From contig SLDY01000035.1 in assembly GCA_007125005.1 (NCBI GenBank), forward strand, positions 1-64,000: a stretch of 64,000 bases of DNA, read 5' to 3'. The stretch comes from Natronohydrobacter sp. (GTDB lineage: Bacteria; Pseudomonadota; Alphaproteobacteria; Rhodobacterales; Rhodobacteraceae). Shown here one piece after another: positions 1 through 8,565 of the stretch. A program made the translations under genes and the position numbers. A model generated the notes under the pieces. The model was not told the origin of the DNA. It did not search any database and saw only the letters and a program-made list of their open reading frames with translations. The stretch's first letter is position 1; each line of letters opens with the position of its first letter.

Positions 1-272
1 TGGCCGCGCAGGCGATGATCGATGCGACTGTGCGGCTTCTGCCCGAGGTTCTGGGCAATGCGGCTTCGGTTGAGGAGGAAAGCTTTTCTTCCGGGCTTCT
101 GGAGCATCCGCAATACACCCGCCCAGCCGAATGGGAAGGACGCGAGATCCCGCCAGTGCTGATGTCGGGCAATCATGGCGAGATATCGCGGTGGCGGCAG
201 GCGCAGGCCGAAGAACTGACACGCGCGCGCAGGCCCGATCTCTGGGCCGCGTATCAGGCGCGCAAGGGCTGA
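1..272 (+). CDS. trmD: tRNA (guanine-N1)-methyltransferase TrmD, C-terminal part
   Basis: This is the 3' end of a gene that begins left of the window; the reading frame enters at base 3 and ends at a TGA at 270-272, giving the last 89 residues. The tail resembles the C-terminal helical domain of TrmD, with an MIDATVRLLPEVLG stretch and the HPQYTRPAEW segment that contacts the tRNA in this family. TrmD methylates N1 of G37 in tRNAs and prevents +1 frameshifts. The last helices (ISRWRQAQAEELTRARRPDL) are typical. The catalytic SPOUT knot lies outside the window. The convergent aroA gene ends 4 bases further on, with no obvious terminator between them. Confidence 0.9.
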   Translation, partial: AAQAMIDATVRLLPEVLGNAASVEEESFSSGLLEHPQYTRPAEWEGREIPPVLMSGNHGEISRWRQAQAEELTRARRPDLWAAYQARKG

Positions 273-276
273 TCTT

Positions 277-1611
277 TCAGCCGCTGATCTGCGCGCCGAG
301 CCCGGTCATCAGCGCCTTGAAGATCGGGAATGAAGTGATGATGGGGCTCGCATCATCGACTGTGATTGGTGCTTGGGTGGCCATGCCAAGGCAGAGGAAA
401 CTCATCGCGATCCGGTGGTCGAGATGGGTCTGAACTGTTGCCCCGCCCGGCACAACCTCCATACCGTAGACTGTCAGGCTGTCTTCCGTCTCTTCGATTC
501 TCACACCGCAGGCCTCCAGCCCACGCGCCATGGCGTCGATCCGATCGGATTCCTTCACGCGCAACTCCTTGATGCCACGCATCACGGTTTTGCCCTGAGC
601 GGTTGCGGCCAGTGCCGAGAGGATCGGGTATTCGTCGATCATGCTCGCCGCGCGCTCGGGCGGCACCTCGATACCCTGTAGCGCTGAGAAGCGCACGCGC
701 AGATCGGCAACAGGTTCGCCGCCCTCCTCGCGCGGGTTTTCCAGCACCAGATCGGCACCCATTTCTTGCAAGGTCAGGAAAACGCCATTTCGAGTAGGGT
801 TCTGGCTCACGCCAGGCACCAGAATCTCGGACCCCTGCACCATAAGGGCCGCACAGACCGGAAAAGCTGCGGAACTCGGATCGCGCGGGACAGCAACGCG
901 CTGGGCGCTCAACTCAGGCTGGCCCGTCAGGGTGATGAGACGTCCTTCTGGACTGTCCTCGACCCGGATCTTGGCACCAAAGCCGCGCAGCATCCGCTCG
1001 GTATGATCGCGCGTCGCCTCTGTTTCGATCACCACAGTTTCACCCGGTGCGTTCAACCCGGCCAGAAGCACTGCCGATTTCACCTGCGCCGAGGGCATAG
1101 GTAGGTTGTAGCGCACCGGCACAGGCTCTGCCGCGCCGATCAGCGTGAGTGGCAACCGCCCGCCACTGCGGCCATAAGCCTTTGCGCCGAAAAGCGCGAG
1201 CGGATCGGTCACGCGGCCCATCGGCCGCTTGTTGAGGCTGGCATCGCCGGTGAAGGTTGCCGCGATCGGGGTTGTGGCCATTGCGCCCATGATCAGGCGC
1301 ACGCCGGTGCCGGAATTGCCGCAATCGATGACCTGAGCGGGCTCAGCAAACCCACCAACGCCCACGCCATGCACCGACCAGTCGCCGGGGCCATGCTGCG
1401 TGACCTCGGCCCCGAAGGCGCGCATCGCCTTGGCAGTGTCGAGCACATCCTGCCCTTCCAGAAGCCCGGTGATCCGCGTTTCGCCCACTGCGAGCGCTCC
1501 CAGAATGAGTGCACGGTGGGAGATGGATTTGTCCCCCGGCACATGGGCGACACCCGAGAGCGGGTTGGATTTATGGGCAGTCATCGGAGTTGCGGGGCCA
1601 TGGCCGGACAT
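277..1611 (-). CDS. aroA: 3-phosphoshikimate 1-carboxyvinyltransferase (EPSP synthase, class II-like)
   Basis: EPSP synthase joins shikimate-3-phosphate and PEP in the sixth step of the shikimate pathway. The 444-residue protein carries [10 protein letters not shown] (25-34, with the PEP-contacting Lys28), [13 protein letters not shown], the SAQVKSA segment, and the C-terminal LRVKESDR and HLDHRIAMS motifs. These blocks resemble the CP4-type class II enzymes more than the E. coli type. The glyphosate-determining loop reads GNSGTG, with Gly101 where CP4 has Ala100. The open frame extends to 1674, but I chose the ATG at 1611 because MSGHG is the usual beginning in relatives and an AGAGG lies about 8 bases upstream. 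The ParA-like gene lies upstream on the same strand, 83 bases away. Confidence 0.95.
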   Translation of the reverse strand: MSGHGPATPMTAHKSNPLSGVAHVPGDKSISHRALILGALAVGETRITGLLEGQDVLDTAKAMRAFGAEVTQHGPGDWSVHGVGVGGFAEPAQVIDCGNSGTGVRLIMGAMATTPIAATFTGDASLNKRPMGRVTDPLALFGAKAYGRSGGRLPLTLIGAAEPVPVRYNLPMPSAQVKSAVLLAGLNAPGETVVIETEATRDHTERMLRGFGAKIRVEDSPEGRLITLTGQPELSAQRVAVPRDPSSAAFPVCAALMVQGSEILVPGVSQNPTRNGVFLTLQEMGADLVLENPREEGGEPVADLRVRFSALQGIEVPPERAASMIDEYPILSALAATAQGKTVMRGIKELRVKESDRIDAMARGLEACGVRIEETEDSLTVYGMEVVPGGATVQTHLDHRIAMSFLCLGMATQAPITVDDASPIITSFPIFKALMTGLGAQISG

Positions 1612-1694
1612 GCGGGAGCCTCTTGCAGAAGGGATATGCCGCCGCTGATAGCGCAACCCGCAAGGCGCGTCCATGGGGTGCAGGGCGGGGCGTT

Positions 1695-2336
1695 TCAGGC
1701 TTCTTCGAGACGTGTGCGCACTTCGGCAAGAAGCGCATCCAGCTCACTGCGAATTGCGGGGCTGCGCGCACCCTCGATCCCGCCAAAGCCTTGCCCCAAC
1801 GTCTCGGCATAGGCAACGCGATTGGCGATCTGGGTATCGGCAAGATGTGCCTTGAGTTCTTTGGCAGCCTCAAGAATTTCGGCGCCGAGCCGTGTGCCTG
1901 CGCGCGCGCGGTTGAGCACCACCAGCACCTCGCGCCCTTCGCGCCGCGCCAAATCAAGAACCCCGTCGGTGGCCCAGAGATCAACATGGCTGGAGGCGAC
2001 TGGCACGATTACCAGATCGGCGGCACGCAGGGCAGGGCGCAGGTCGGAATCGGCCTTGGGGGGTGTGTCGATGATAACGAAATCGGCCATGTCGCGGAGC
2101 TTGCCAACCTCATAGCCTACACCCCAGGCCGAGGCCGTCGAGAATTCCATGCCGTCATGGCGCCCCTCTTCAACCCGGGTCATGAACCAGCGCCCGAGCG
2201 AGCCTTGCGGGTCAGTGTCCAGAAAGGCAACCCGCGCGCCCGCGCGCACCAACATCACTCCGAGATTGACCGCAAGCGTTGTCTTGCCAGAGCCGCCCTT
2301 CTGCTGTGCGACTGTTATGACCTTGCCCTTCGCCAT
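1695..2336 (-). CDS. ParA/MinD-family ATPase, orphan
   Basis: A 213-residue deviant Walker A ATPase. The N-terminal KGGSGKTT (13-20) has the signature lysine, LDTDPQG is the A' motif and IDTPPK is Walker B. Such proteins form ATP-dependent dimers on DNA or membranes and position chromosomes, plasmids or protein clusters. No parB gene is adjacent, and the small size (like plasmid ParF) lacks the N-terminal DNA-binding part of long ParA proteins. It is therefore an orphan whose cargo cannot be told from the sequence. The ATG at 2336 is preferred over 2357 because a GGGGAAGG ribosome site sits directly upstream and conservation starts there. Its gene precedes aroA on the same strand. Confidence 0.85.
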   Translation of the reverse strand: MAKGKVITVAQQKGGSGKTTLAVNLGVMLVRAGARVAFLDTDPQGSLGRWFMTRVEEGRHDGMEFSTASAWGVGYEVGKLRDMADFVIIDTPPKADSDLRPALRAADLVIVPVASSHVDLWATDGVLDLARREGREVLVVLNRARAGTRLGAEILEAAKELKAHLADTQIANRVAYAETLGQGFGGIEGARSPAIRSELDALLAEVRTRLEEA

Positions 2337-2398
2337 TGCCTTCCCCTTTTTCTGCATCGCAGCATAGCCAAGTTTTTCAGTTTATGCACGCGCAAACT

Positions 2399-2851
2399 TC
2401 AAGCGCGCTCATCTTTGGGCGAGCCCATAACCACCATTGTGGTCAGCCGGTCGAGATAAGGGAAGGCTCCGAGGTATTCAGTGTGAAACTGCTTGTAGAC
2501 AGCAAGGTCGCGCGCCTCCACCCGAAGCAGATATTCAACTGTGCCGGTGATGTTGTGACATTCGCGCACTTGCGGCGCAGCTTCCATCAGCCTTTCAAAC
2601 TCGGCCTGAGCAGCCTTGGTGTGGCGCGATAGACCTACGGTGACATACGCGATGAATCCAACGCCAAGGCGCGCAGGGTCAGTGACAGCGCGGTAGCCGG
2701 TGATGATCCCGCGCCGCTCGAGATCCTGCACACGGCGCAGACAGGCCGATGCGGAAAGGCCCACGCGCTCGGCAAGCTCCAGATTTGAAATACGGCCATC
2801 ATGCGCGAGTATGCGCAATATATGTTCTGATATCGTGTCAATATCGCTCAT
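2399..2851 (-). CDS. Lrp/AsnC-family transcriptional regulator
   Basis: A 150-residue Lrp-type regulator. The N-terminal winged helix-turn-helix (about 4-60) contains the usual run ILRILAHDGR-ISNLELAERVGLS-ACLRRVQDLER. The C-terminal RAM/AsnC effector domain (about 65-145) is ended by YLDRLTTMVV. Such proteins sense amino acids and form octamers or other assemblies on DNA. It is divergent from a LysE-type exporter whose start is 93 bases away; Lrp genes beside amino acid exporters usually control them, so regulation of the exporter by an amino acid is a reasonable inference. The open frame continues to 2944, but MSDIDTIS at 2851 is where family similarity starts. Confidence 0.9.
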   Translation of the reverse strand: MSDIDTISEHILRILAHDGRISNLELAERVGLSASACLRRVQDLERRGIITGYRAVTDPARLGVGFIAYVTVGLSRHTKAAQAEFERLMEAAPQVRECHNITGTVEYLLRVEARDLAVYKQFHTEYLGAFPYLDRLTTMVVMGSPKDERA

Positions 2852-2944
2852 TGATTGCAAGGATGAGCAAAAAAACACAGCATTTGCAACCCTGTTGCGC
2901 AGTAATGCGGCTAATGTGTTGATCTGCTGGTTTGGGTAAGACAT
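2852..2944. promoter_or_regulatory. Divergent Lrp / LysE intergenic control region
   Basis: These 93 bases separate the divergent regulator and exporter starts and must hold both promoters. The stretch is AT-richer than the surrounding genes and has repeated TTGC steps (GCATTTGCAA near 2879, TGTTGCGCA near 2893), which could be Lrp half-sites. I could not fix convincing -35/-10 boxes. Confidence 0.4.
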
Positions 2945-3544
2945 ATGACAGCTGATCTATTCTTGGCGCTGGTCGCCTATGCCTTCGTCACGTCGGTCAC
3001 GCCGGGGCCGAACAATATCATGCTGTTGGCCTCCGGGGTGAATTTCGGCTTCCGCCGCACATTGCCGCATATGTTCGGTATCGCACTGGGCCATGCTTTC
3101 ATGGTGTTTGTGGTAGGTATTGGGCTGGTGGGCATGTTCATCAGCTATCCGCCCGCCCGCAGCGCGCTGATGGTGGTTTCGGTCGTGTATATGCTCTGGC
3201 TCGCTTGGAAAATCGCCCACGCCGCACCGCCTGAAGGCAGCACAACGCAGGGAAGCCCGCTGACCTTCCTGCAGGCTGCAGCGTTTCAATGGGTCAATCC
3301 GAAAGCCTGGATCATGGCGCTGGGCGCAGTAACGCTCTATGCGCCGGGGCAGGAATGGCTCGCGGTTGCTTGGGTCGCAGGTGGGTTCGTACTGGTCAAT
3401 TTCCCATCCGTGGCGCTCTGGGCGCTGGCGGGCACAGGGCTACGCCGCCTGCTTGATGATCCTCGCTGGCTGCGAGGGTTCAATTACACAATGGCGATCC
3501 TGCTCGTGGCATCGCTCTGGCCGGTCCTTGCCAGCGGATACTAG
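2945..3544 (+). CDS. LysE/RhtB-family amino acid exporter
   Basis: A 199-residue inner-membrane protein with about six hydrophobic helices. The family signature TPGPNN lies in the first helix (residues 19-24), and a second conserved element QWVNPKAW lies near 115. LysE/RhtB carriers expel amino acids or their analogues using the proton gradient. The substrate cannot be read from the sequence. The divergent Lrp regulator supports an amino-acid-inducible export role. A 110-base gap with a hairpin separates it from the ATP-grasp operon, and there is no clear terminator between them. Confidence 0.88.
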   Translation: MTADLFLALVAYAFVTSVTPGPNNIMLLASGVNFGFRRTLPHMFGIALGHAFMVFVVGIGLVGMFISYPPARSALMVVSVVYMLWLAWKIAHAAPPEGSTTQGSPLTFLQAAAFQWVNPKAWIMALGAVTLYAPGQEWLAVAWVAGGFVLVNFPSVALWALAGTGLRRLLDDPRWLRGFNYTMAILLVASLWPVLASGY

Positions 3545-3611
3545 AGAGGCCCCAACGCAGGAACTGCCTATATTTCGGGCATCATCAACCAGAGATCTTT
3601 ACATTGTAGTC

Positions 3612-3647
3612 GCTTCTGCCTTTGATGTGATCAAGGCAGGGAGAAGC
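3612..3647 (+). promoter_or_regulatory. 5' leader hairpin covering the ribosome binding site of the ATP-grasp gene
   Basis: CTGCCTT and AAGGCAG pair around an inner TGAT-GTG-ATCA stem with a single bulged T. Flanking GCTTCT and AGAAGC can extend the stem. The right arm includes the GGGAGAAG that is the only good Shine-Dalgarno element for the ATG at 3655, so the structure could mask translation start. Function is inferred. Confidence 0.45.
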
Positions 3648-3654
3648 ACCGAAC

Positions 3655-5073
3655 ATGGCAGATCCATTCTTCAACGAAATGTATGGCGAAGGTGGGTTGC
3701 GGCCCCCCTATCAGCGGCTCGAAGGCTGGTATCAGAACATGCCGTCAGAGTTCCGCGCGCTCAAGCAGGCCGAGGCAGAGGATCTGTTCAGACGATACGG
3801 AATTACCTTTGCGGTATATGGCGAAGGTGGCGATCCTGATCGTTTGATCCCATTCGATATGTTCCCGCGCGTCTTCTCTGCCGAGGAATGGCGCAGGCTC
3901 GAGCGCGGTATCAAGCAGCGGGCACGCGCACTCAACGCGTTTTTGTCGGATGTCTATGACCGGGGTGAAATCATCCGCGCGGGTCGTATCCCGGCCGATC
4001 TTGTCTACCGCAACGAGGCCTACGAGATCGCCGTTGCCGGGTTTCGCCCGCCGCTGGGTGTTTTCAGCCATATCGTGGGGATTGATCTGGTACGCACCGG
4101 AGCTGATCAGTTTTATGTGCTCGAAGATAATTGCCGCACACCCTCGGGTGTTTCCTACATGCTGGAGAATCGCGAGGTCATGATGCGGATGTTCCCGCAT
4201 CTGTTTCAGGAAAACCGCGTCGCCCCGGTGGATAATTACGCGCGTCTGCTCAAGCGCACGCTGGCCTCCGTCGCGCCGGCCAAATGCGACCGCGACCCCA
4301 ATATCGTGATCCTGACACCGGGCCATTTCAATTCAGCCTATTACGAGCACAGTTTTCTCGCTGATCTGATGGGTGTCGAACTGGTCGAGGGGCAGGATCT
4401 CTTTGTTGAAGGCGATTTCTGCTGGATGCGCACCACGGAAGGCCCGCGCAAGGTTGATGTGATCTATCGCCGGATCGATGACGCCTTCCTTGACCCGCTC
4501 TGCTTCCGACCGGATTCAACCCTTGGCGTGCCGGGTCTGATGAATGTTTACCGCTCTGGTGGCGTCACGATCTGTTCGGCGCCGGGTGCAGGTGTCGCCG
4601 ATGACAAGGCGATCTATACCTATGTGCCGGAAATGGTGCGCTTCTACCTTGGAGAAGCCCCGATCCTAGAGAATGTGCCAACATGGCACTGCGCCAAGGC
4701 AGATGACTACAAATATGTGCAGGAGCATCTCGCTGAGTTGGTGGTCAAGGAGGTGCATGGCTCGGGCGGTTACGGGATGCTGGTCGGGCCAAAAGCGGAC
4801 AAGGCCACGATCGAGGCTTTCGCAGCCAAACTGGCCGAGAACCCCAGTAACTATATCGCCCAGCCCACGCTTGCGCTCTCGACCTGTCCGACATTCGTCG
4901 AGGAAGGCATCGCGCCGCGCCATGTCGATTTGCGCCCCTATTGCCTTGTCGGGCGCGATATCGAGCTTGTGCCCGGCGGTCTGACGCGGGTTGCGCTCAC
5001 TGAGGGGTCGCTGGTCGTCAATTCCAGTCAAGGCGGGGGCGTCAAGGATACATGGGTTATCGCGGAGGAATGA
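3655..5073 (+). CDS. Circularly permuted ATP-grasp peptide ligase-like protein
   Basis: A 472-residue protein of the circularly permuted ATP-grasp family (formerly DUF404/DUF407), first gene of the Anbu operon. It opens with MADPFFNEMYGEGG and contains a VLEDNCRTPSGVSYMLENR block, a KEVHGSGGYGM glycine-rich nucleotide loop (about residues 364-374) and a C-terminal HVDLRPYC segment. In this family these blocks form a rearranged ATP-binding fold. ATP-grasp enzymes join carboxylates to amines through acyl-phosphates, so an amide or peptide ligation is inferred; the substrate is unknown. The next gene starts two bases after the stop, and the four-gene context with alpha-E, transglutaminase and Anbu is typical of the family. 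Confidence 0.88.
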   Translation: MADPFFNEMYGEGGLRPPYQRLEGWYQNMPSEFRALKQAEAEDLFRRYGITFAVYGEGGDPDRLIPFDMFPRVFSAEEWRRLERGIKQRARALNAFLSDVYDRGEIIRAGRIPADLVYRNEAYEIAVAGFRPPLGVFSHIVGIDLVRTGADQFYVLEDNCRTPSGVSYMLENREVMMRMFPHLFQENRVAPVDNYARLLKRTLASVAPAKCDRDPNIVILTPGHFNSAYYEHSFLADLMGVELVEGQDLFVEGDFCWMRTTEGPRKVDVIYRRIDDAFLDPLCFRPDSTLGVPGLMNVYRSGGVTICSAPGAGVADDKAIYTYVPEMVRFYLGEAPILENVPTWHCAKADDYKYVQEHLAELVVKEVHGSGGYGMLVGPKADKATIEAFAAKLAENPSNYIAQPTLALSTCPTFVEEGIAPRHVDLRPYCLVGRDIELVPGGLTRVALTEGSLVVNSSQGGGVKDTWVIAEE

Positions 5074-5074
5074 C

Positions 5075-6028
5075 ATGCTAAGCCGCACAGCCGCCAATCT
5101 CTTCTGGATGGCCCGTTATCTCGAGCGTTCTGAAACCACGGCGCGCCTGCTGGATCTGGGCTTTCGCAATGCGCTTTTGCCGAATACGGGTGGCGGGTTT
5201 CGGAATGAATGGAGCGCCATCCTTCAAAGCAAGGGCACCTTCCAGCAATTCACCGACAAATATGGGGAATTGAAACAGCGCAATGTCGAAAGCTTCCTGT
5301 TCTTCGATCTGGAAAACCCGTCATCTGTCGCTGCCTGTATTCGCGCCGCGCGCGAGAATGCGCGGATCGTGCGCACGGCGCTGACCAGCCAGGTCTGGGA
5401 CGCGATCAATGTGAGCTTTCAGGAGCTCAAGGCGCTGCAGCGGCGCGAACGCTCCTCGCTGGAAGTGCCGGAACTGACGGACTGGAGCCTGCGCACCGCC
5501 GCCCTGATCCGGGGCGCGATCGAAACCACGCAATTGCGCAATGACGGCTATCGGTTCATGAATCTCGGCTATGCGGTCGAGCGGTCTGATAACACGGCGC
5601 GGCTCCTGGACGTGAAATATTACGTCCTGCTGCCCTCGGTGGCCTATGTCGGCTCGGGGCTCGATAATTACCAGTGGACAACGCTGCTGCGCGCGCTCTC
5701 GGCGCATCGGGCCTATAACTGGGCCTATGGGGGCGAACTCAGCGCCAAGCAGATCGCGCACTTCCTGATCCTGAACCCCAAATTTCCGCGCTCGCTCCTG
5801 TCGTGCTGCATCGAGGTGAATGCACATCTAGACCATCTTGCCCGGATCTACGATCGCTCCACCCCGGCGCAGGAAACGGCGCGCAAGCTGTTGGGGGAAC
5901 TTGCCGAGGCGAAGATGGATGATATTTTCGACGAGGGGCTACACGAGTTTCTCAGCCGGATGATCTTCGATAATGCCGCGCTCGGGCAGGCGATCCATGA
6001 CCAGTATCTGACCGGAGAAGCGCGATGA
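5075..6028 (+). CDS. Alpha-E domain protein (DUF403)
   Basis: A 317-residue, mostly alpha-helical protein starting with the recognisable MLSRTAANLFWMARYLERSE, the conserved opening of the alpha-E (DUF403) family. A second repeat-like motif, NLGYAVERSDNTARLLD, lies in the middle. No catalytic function is established; the family nearly always sits beside circularly permuted ATP-grasp ligases and is thought to act with them. An ATG at 5075 follows the upstream TGA by one base, so the longer frame from 4991 that would run into the ATP-grasp gene is rejected. It overlaps the transglutaminase gene by 4 bases (ATGA), suggesting translational coupling. Confidence 0.88.
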   Translation: MLSRTAANLFWMARYLERSETTARLLDLGFRNALLPNTGGGFRNEWSAILQSKGTFQQFTDKYGELKQRNVESFLFFDLENPSSVAACIRAARENARIVRTALTSQVWDAINVSFQELKALQRRERSSLEVPELTDWSLRTAALIRGAIETTQLRNDGYRFMNLGYAVERSDNTARLLDVKYYVLLPSVAYVGSGLDNYQWTTLLRALSAHRAYNWAYGGELSAKQIAHFLILNPKFPRSLLSCCIEVNAHLDHLARIYDRSTPAQETARKLLGELAEAKMDDIFDEGLHEFLSRMIFDNAALGQAIHDQYLTGEAR

Positions 6029-6843
6029 TCCTCACTGTCCTGCACCAGACGCGCTATGAATTCGAAGCACCGGTCGGCGGCATTATCCAGAGCCTGCGCC
6101 TGACACCTGCGAAATGCGAAGGTCAGAAGGTCATCGACTGGAAGATCGAGGTGCCGGGCGCCGTGATGGGGACGCTGTTTCGCGATGGGGCGGGGGATTA
6201 CATCCAGACTGCCTCGCTGCGCGCTTCCAGCGATCATATCGAGGTGACGGTCCGGGGAACGGTCGAGACTGACGATACAGCAGGCGTGTTGCGTGGGCAT
6301 CGCGAGCGCGTGCCACCGGCTGCCTATATGCGCAACACGCCGCGCACGGAGCCAAATCGTGCAATCAGCGATCTGGTCGAGGCCGCGCTCACAGGCCATG
6401 ATGCCGCGCCCGCGCTGGAACGCGCGCATCTGCTTTGCGCGGCCGTGTCCGAGGCGCTGCCCTACCGCCCCGGCGCTACCCATGCCCATACAACGGCCGC
6501 CGAGGCGATGAACGAGGGCGCAGGGGTCTGTCAGGATCACACGCAGGTGCTGATCGCCTGTGCTCATCTTGCTGGTCTGCCAGCGCGCTATGTGTCGGGA
6601 TATCTCAATGCCACCGAAGACGGCACTCCGCATGAGGCAAGCCATGCCTGGGCCGAGATCTTCATCGAAGGGCTTGGCTGGGTGGGCTTCGACGCCTCGA
6701 ACAAAAGCTGCCCGAACGAGCATTACATCCGCCTGGGCTCAGGGCTCGATGCGCAGGACGCCGCGCCCATTCGTGGCCTCGTTATGGGTGGAGCGGAGGA
6801 GCGGCTTGACGTGACAGTCGTGATCAAGGCGCAACAGCAGTGA
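6025..6843 (+). CDS. Transglutaminase-like cysteine peptidase-fold protein
   Basis: A 272-residue protein with the bacterial transglutaminase-like N-terminal beta domain (about 1-85) followed by a transglutaminase core. The expected catalytic triad is intact: Cys169 in GVCQDH, His207 in SHAWAE and Asp223 in GFDASN. Such enzymes may hydrolyse or transfer amide bonds rather than cross-link proteins. No signal peptide is visible, so it is probably cytoplasmic. It is the third gene of the ATP-grasp/alpha-E/Anbu operon and overlaps its predecessor by 4 bases. An enzyme that makes an amide bond encoded with one that may break it suggests a cycle of attachment and removal, which is inference. Confidence 0.9.
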   Translation: MILTVLHQTRYEFEAPVGGIIQSLRLTPAKCEGQKVIDWKIEVPGAVMGTLFRDGAGDYIQTASLRASSDHIEVTVRGTVETDDTAGVLRGHRERVPPAAYMRNTPRTEPNRAISDLVEAALTGHDAAPALERAHLLCAAVSEALPYRPGATHAHTTAAEAMNEGAGVCQDHTQVLIACAHLAGLPARYVSGYLNATEDGTPHEASHAWAEIFIEGLGWVGFDASNKSCPNEHYIRLGSGLDAQDAAPIRGLVMGGAEERLDVTVVIKAQQQ

Positions 6844-6910
6844 GCAGGCTTGCGCGCCGCGCCGCGGGGCGCTACGGATTTGCACCTGACTGCGGCGGAG
6901 AGATGAGTAG

Positions 6911-7633
6911 ATGACCTATTGTGTGGGCTTGCTGCTGGATGCGGGGCTGGTGCTGCTGTCGGATACGCGCACCAATGCGGGGCTAGACAATATCTCGACC
7001 TATCGCAAGATGTTCACCCTCGAGGAACCGGGCGAGCGTGTCATCGCGATGATGACGGCGGGCAACCTCTCGGTTACGCAGACCACACTCGCGCGGATCT
7101 CGGAGGCGATCCATGACCCGGATGCCACGCATGAGACCTCGATCATGAAGGCCGATAGCATGCTCGATGTCGCGACTATCGTCGGCGACATGCTCTCGCG
7201 CGTCACGGCAGAGACCAAGGCGCGCATGGATCGCATGAGTCAGGCCGCCACTGCCTCCATGATCGTGGCAGGCCAGCGCCGAGGTGGGCGGATGCGGCTC
7301 TTCCTGATCTATCCCGAAGGCAATTTCATCGAGGCGACCGAGGACACGCCCTATCTTCAGGTTGGCGAACACAAATACGGCAAGCCGATCCTCGACCGGG
7401 TGATCACTGCCGATACGCCCCTTGAAGAAGCGCGTAAGGCCGTCCTGCTGTCGATGGATTCGACCCTACGCTCAAATCTCAGCGTGGGGATGCCGCTCGA
7501 TATGGTCGTGATTGAACGCGATGCGCTGCGCATATCCGAGCAACGCCGGATCGAGGCCAATGATGAAGAATTTGCCCGCATGTCGGCGGCGTGGTCACAG
7601 GCGCTGCGCGATGCTTTCGTCCAGATTGGCTGA
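6911..7633 (+). CDS. Anbu, proteasome-type (Ntn) peptidase
   Basis: A 240-residue bacterial relative of proteasome beta subunits. Removal of the initiator Met would expose Thr2 as the N-terminal nucleophile, and the SDTRTNAG stretch and GNLSVTQ segment fit the Ntn-hydrolase fold of the Anbu family. HslV is smaller (about 175 residues) and sits next to hslU, which is absent here, so Anbu is the better name. Known Anbu proteins form open-ring or helical assemblies, and their natural substrate is not known. The gene is 67 bases after the transglutaminase gene, with a GGAGAG before the ATG. The convergent ArsR gene ends only 8 bases beyond its stop. Confidence 0.88.
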   Translation: MTYCVGLLLDAGLVLLSDTRTNAGLDNISTYRKMFTLEEPGERVIAMMTAGNLSVTQTTLARISEAIHDPDATHETSIMKADSMLDVATIVGDMLSRVTAETKARMDRMSQAATASMIVAGQRRGGRMRLFLIYPEGNFIEATEDTPYLQVGEHKYGKPILDRVITADTPLEEARKAVLLSMDSTLRSNLSVGMPLDMVVIERDALRISEQRRIEANDEEFARMSAAWSQALRDAFVQIG

Positions 7634-7641
7634 TCAATCGG

Positions 7642-7992
7642 TCACAGTTCTGGAGGCGGTATGTCGAGCTCCTGCGCCAGAAAGCGCTCGAAAGCGTCAA
7701 GATTGACAGGTTCGAACTGACCGAATGCCTGCATCCAGATGCTGGCCTCGCGCAGGCTATCGGGCTCAAGTTTGCACCATTTGACCCGCCCGCGTTTCTC
7801 CTGGCTGATCAATCCGGCAGCAGCCAGAATGCCCAGATGCTTGGATATCGCGGGCAAGGAAATCTCGAAGGGCTCCGCGACATCTGTCACCGCCATGTCA
7901 TCTTCGAGCAGCATCGCCAGGATTGCCCGCCGGGTAGGGTCGGCAAGGGCCATGAAAACCTGATCCAGAGAAGGGTGCGGAAAGCTATCCAT
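7642..7992 (-). CDS. ArsR-family winged-helix repressor
   Basis: A 116-residue regulator with the ArsR-type fold: FMALADPTRRAIL in the first helices, VTDVAEPFEISLPAISKHLGIL as the helix-turn-helix (about 43-64) and KRGRVKWCKLEP in the wing. There is no ELCVCD-type metal site, so it belongs to the metal-independent branch that often represses its own gene. The start at 7992 (MDSFPHPS) is preferred over 8067 because family similarity begins there and because an inverted repeat of the type bound by these repressors lies just upstream at 8024-8039. It points away from the atp operon and has no partner gene on its own strand. Confidence 0.85.
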   Translation of the reverse strand: MDSFPHPSLDQVFMALADPTRRAILAMLLEDDMAVTDVAEPFEISLPAISKHLGILAAAGLISQEKRGRVKWCKLEPDSLREASIWMQAFGQFEPVNLDAFERFLAQELDIPPPEL

Positions 7993-8023
7993 GGCGCTCT
8001 TCTGCGCCTGCCTGAAAAAAAGG

Positions 8024-8039
8024 TCAACTCTTTGGTTGA
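8024..8039. promoter_or_regulatory. Candidate ArsR operator (TCAAC-N6-GTTGA)
   Basis: A perfect 5-base inverted repeat, TCAAC and GTTGA separated by six bases, lies 32 bases upstream of the ArsR start. CAAC-N6-GTTG sites are typical of autoregulated, metal-independent ArsR repressors. Confidence 0.5.
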
Positions 8040-8152
8040 ATATGCTGCAGCCGCAGGGGTCGGGCATCGGCTTGCAGGTCGCGTGCGGCCTGTTAACGCA
8101 AAATCAAGTATTATCAGATAGTTATGCTGGTCGCGTTGGGCGTTTATCTGTA

Positions 8153-8181
8153 TTGACTCTGAGGGCCTGCCTGCATAGCTT
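8153..8181 (+). promoter_or_regulatory. Candidate sigma-70-type promoter of the F0 operon
   Basis: TTGACT at 8153-8158 and TAGCTT at 8176-8181, separated by 17 bases, lie about 30 bases before the atpI start. The -35 box is strong and the -10 box is weak. Confidence 0.45.
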
Positions 8182-8211
8182 GCGCGCAACTTGCAGCCGG
8201 GGGTGGTCAGC

Positions 8212-8565
8212 ATGCCCGAGCGGGACGATCTGGAGAAGCTCAAAGCGCTCGAAGACCGTATCGCGAAGGTAAAAGCGACGCTTGATCCGCCACGCGCTGC
8301 GCAAGATCATCATTCGATGGCCCAGATTGGCTGGCGCATGGTGATCGAACTGGTGTCCGGTCTGGGCATCGGGGCGGCCATGGGATACGGACTAGACGTG
8401 CTTTTTGGCACTTTGCCGATTTTCCTTGTGGTGCTGACATTGCTGGGTTTCGCGGCCGGCGTGCAAACGATGATGCGGTCGGCCCGCGAGATACAGGGCG
8501 AAGAGACGGAAGCAGCCCGGAAAAGTGCCGGTGCGGAACAAGGGGACAGAGACAGTGGCCAGTGA
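8212..8565 (+). CDS. atpI: ATP synthase accessory protein I
   Basis: A 117-residue protein with an N-terminal charged helix and two membrane helices (about 47-65 and 70-90), matching the AtpI/gene 1 product that precedes the F0 genes. It is thought to help assemble the c ring and to affect cation supply, but is not part of the final enzyme. The upstream frame would start at 8191, but MPERDD at 8212, preceded by a GGGGGTGG ribosome site, fits the usual N terminus. Its last codons overlap the start of atpB by 11 bases when the GTG start is used. Confidence 0.85.
   Translation: MPERDDLEKLKALEDRIAKVKATLDPPRAAQDHHSMAQIGWRMVIELVSGLGIGAAMGYGLDVLFGTLPIFLVVLTLLGFAAGVQTMMRSAREIQGEETEAARKSAGAEQGDRDSGQ

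Noticed and set aside
6911..7633. HslV instead of Anbu for the proteasome-like gene
   Set aside because: No hslU is adjacent, the protein is longer than HslV, and the neighbours are those of Anbu operons.
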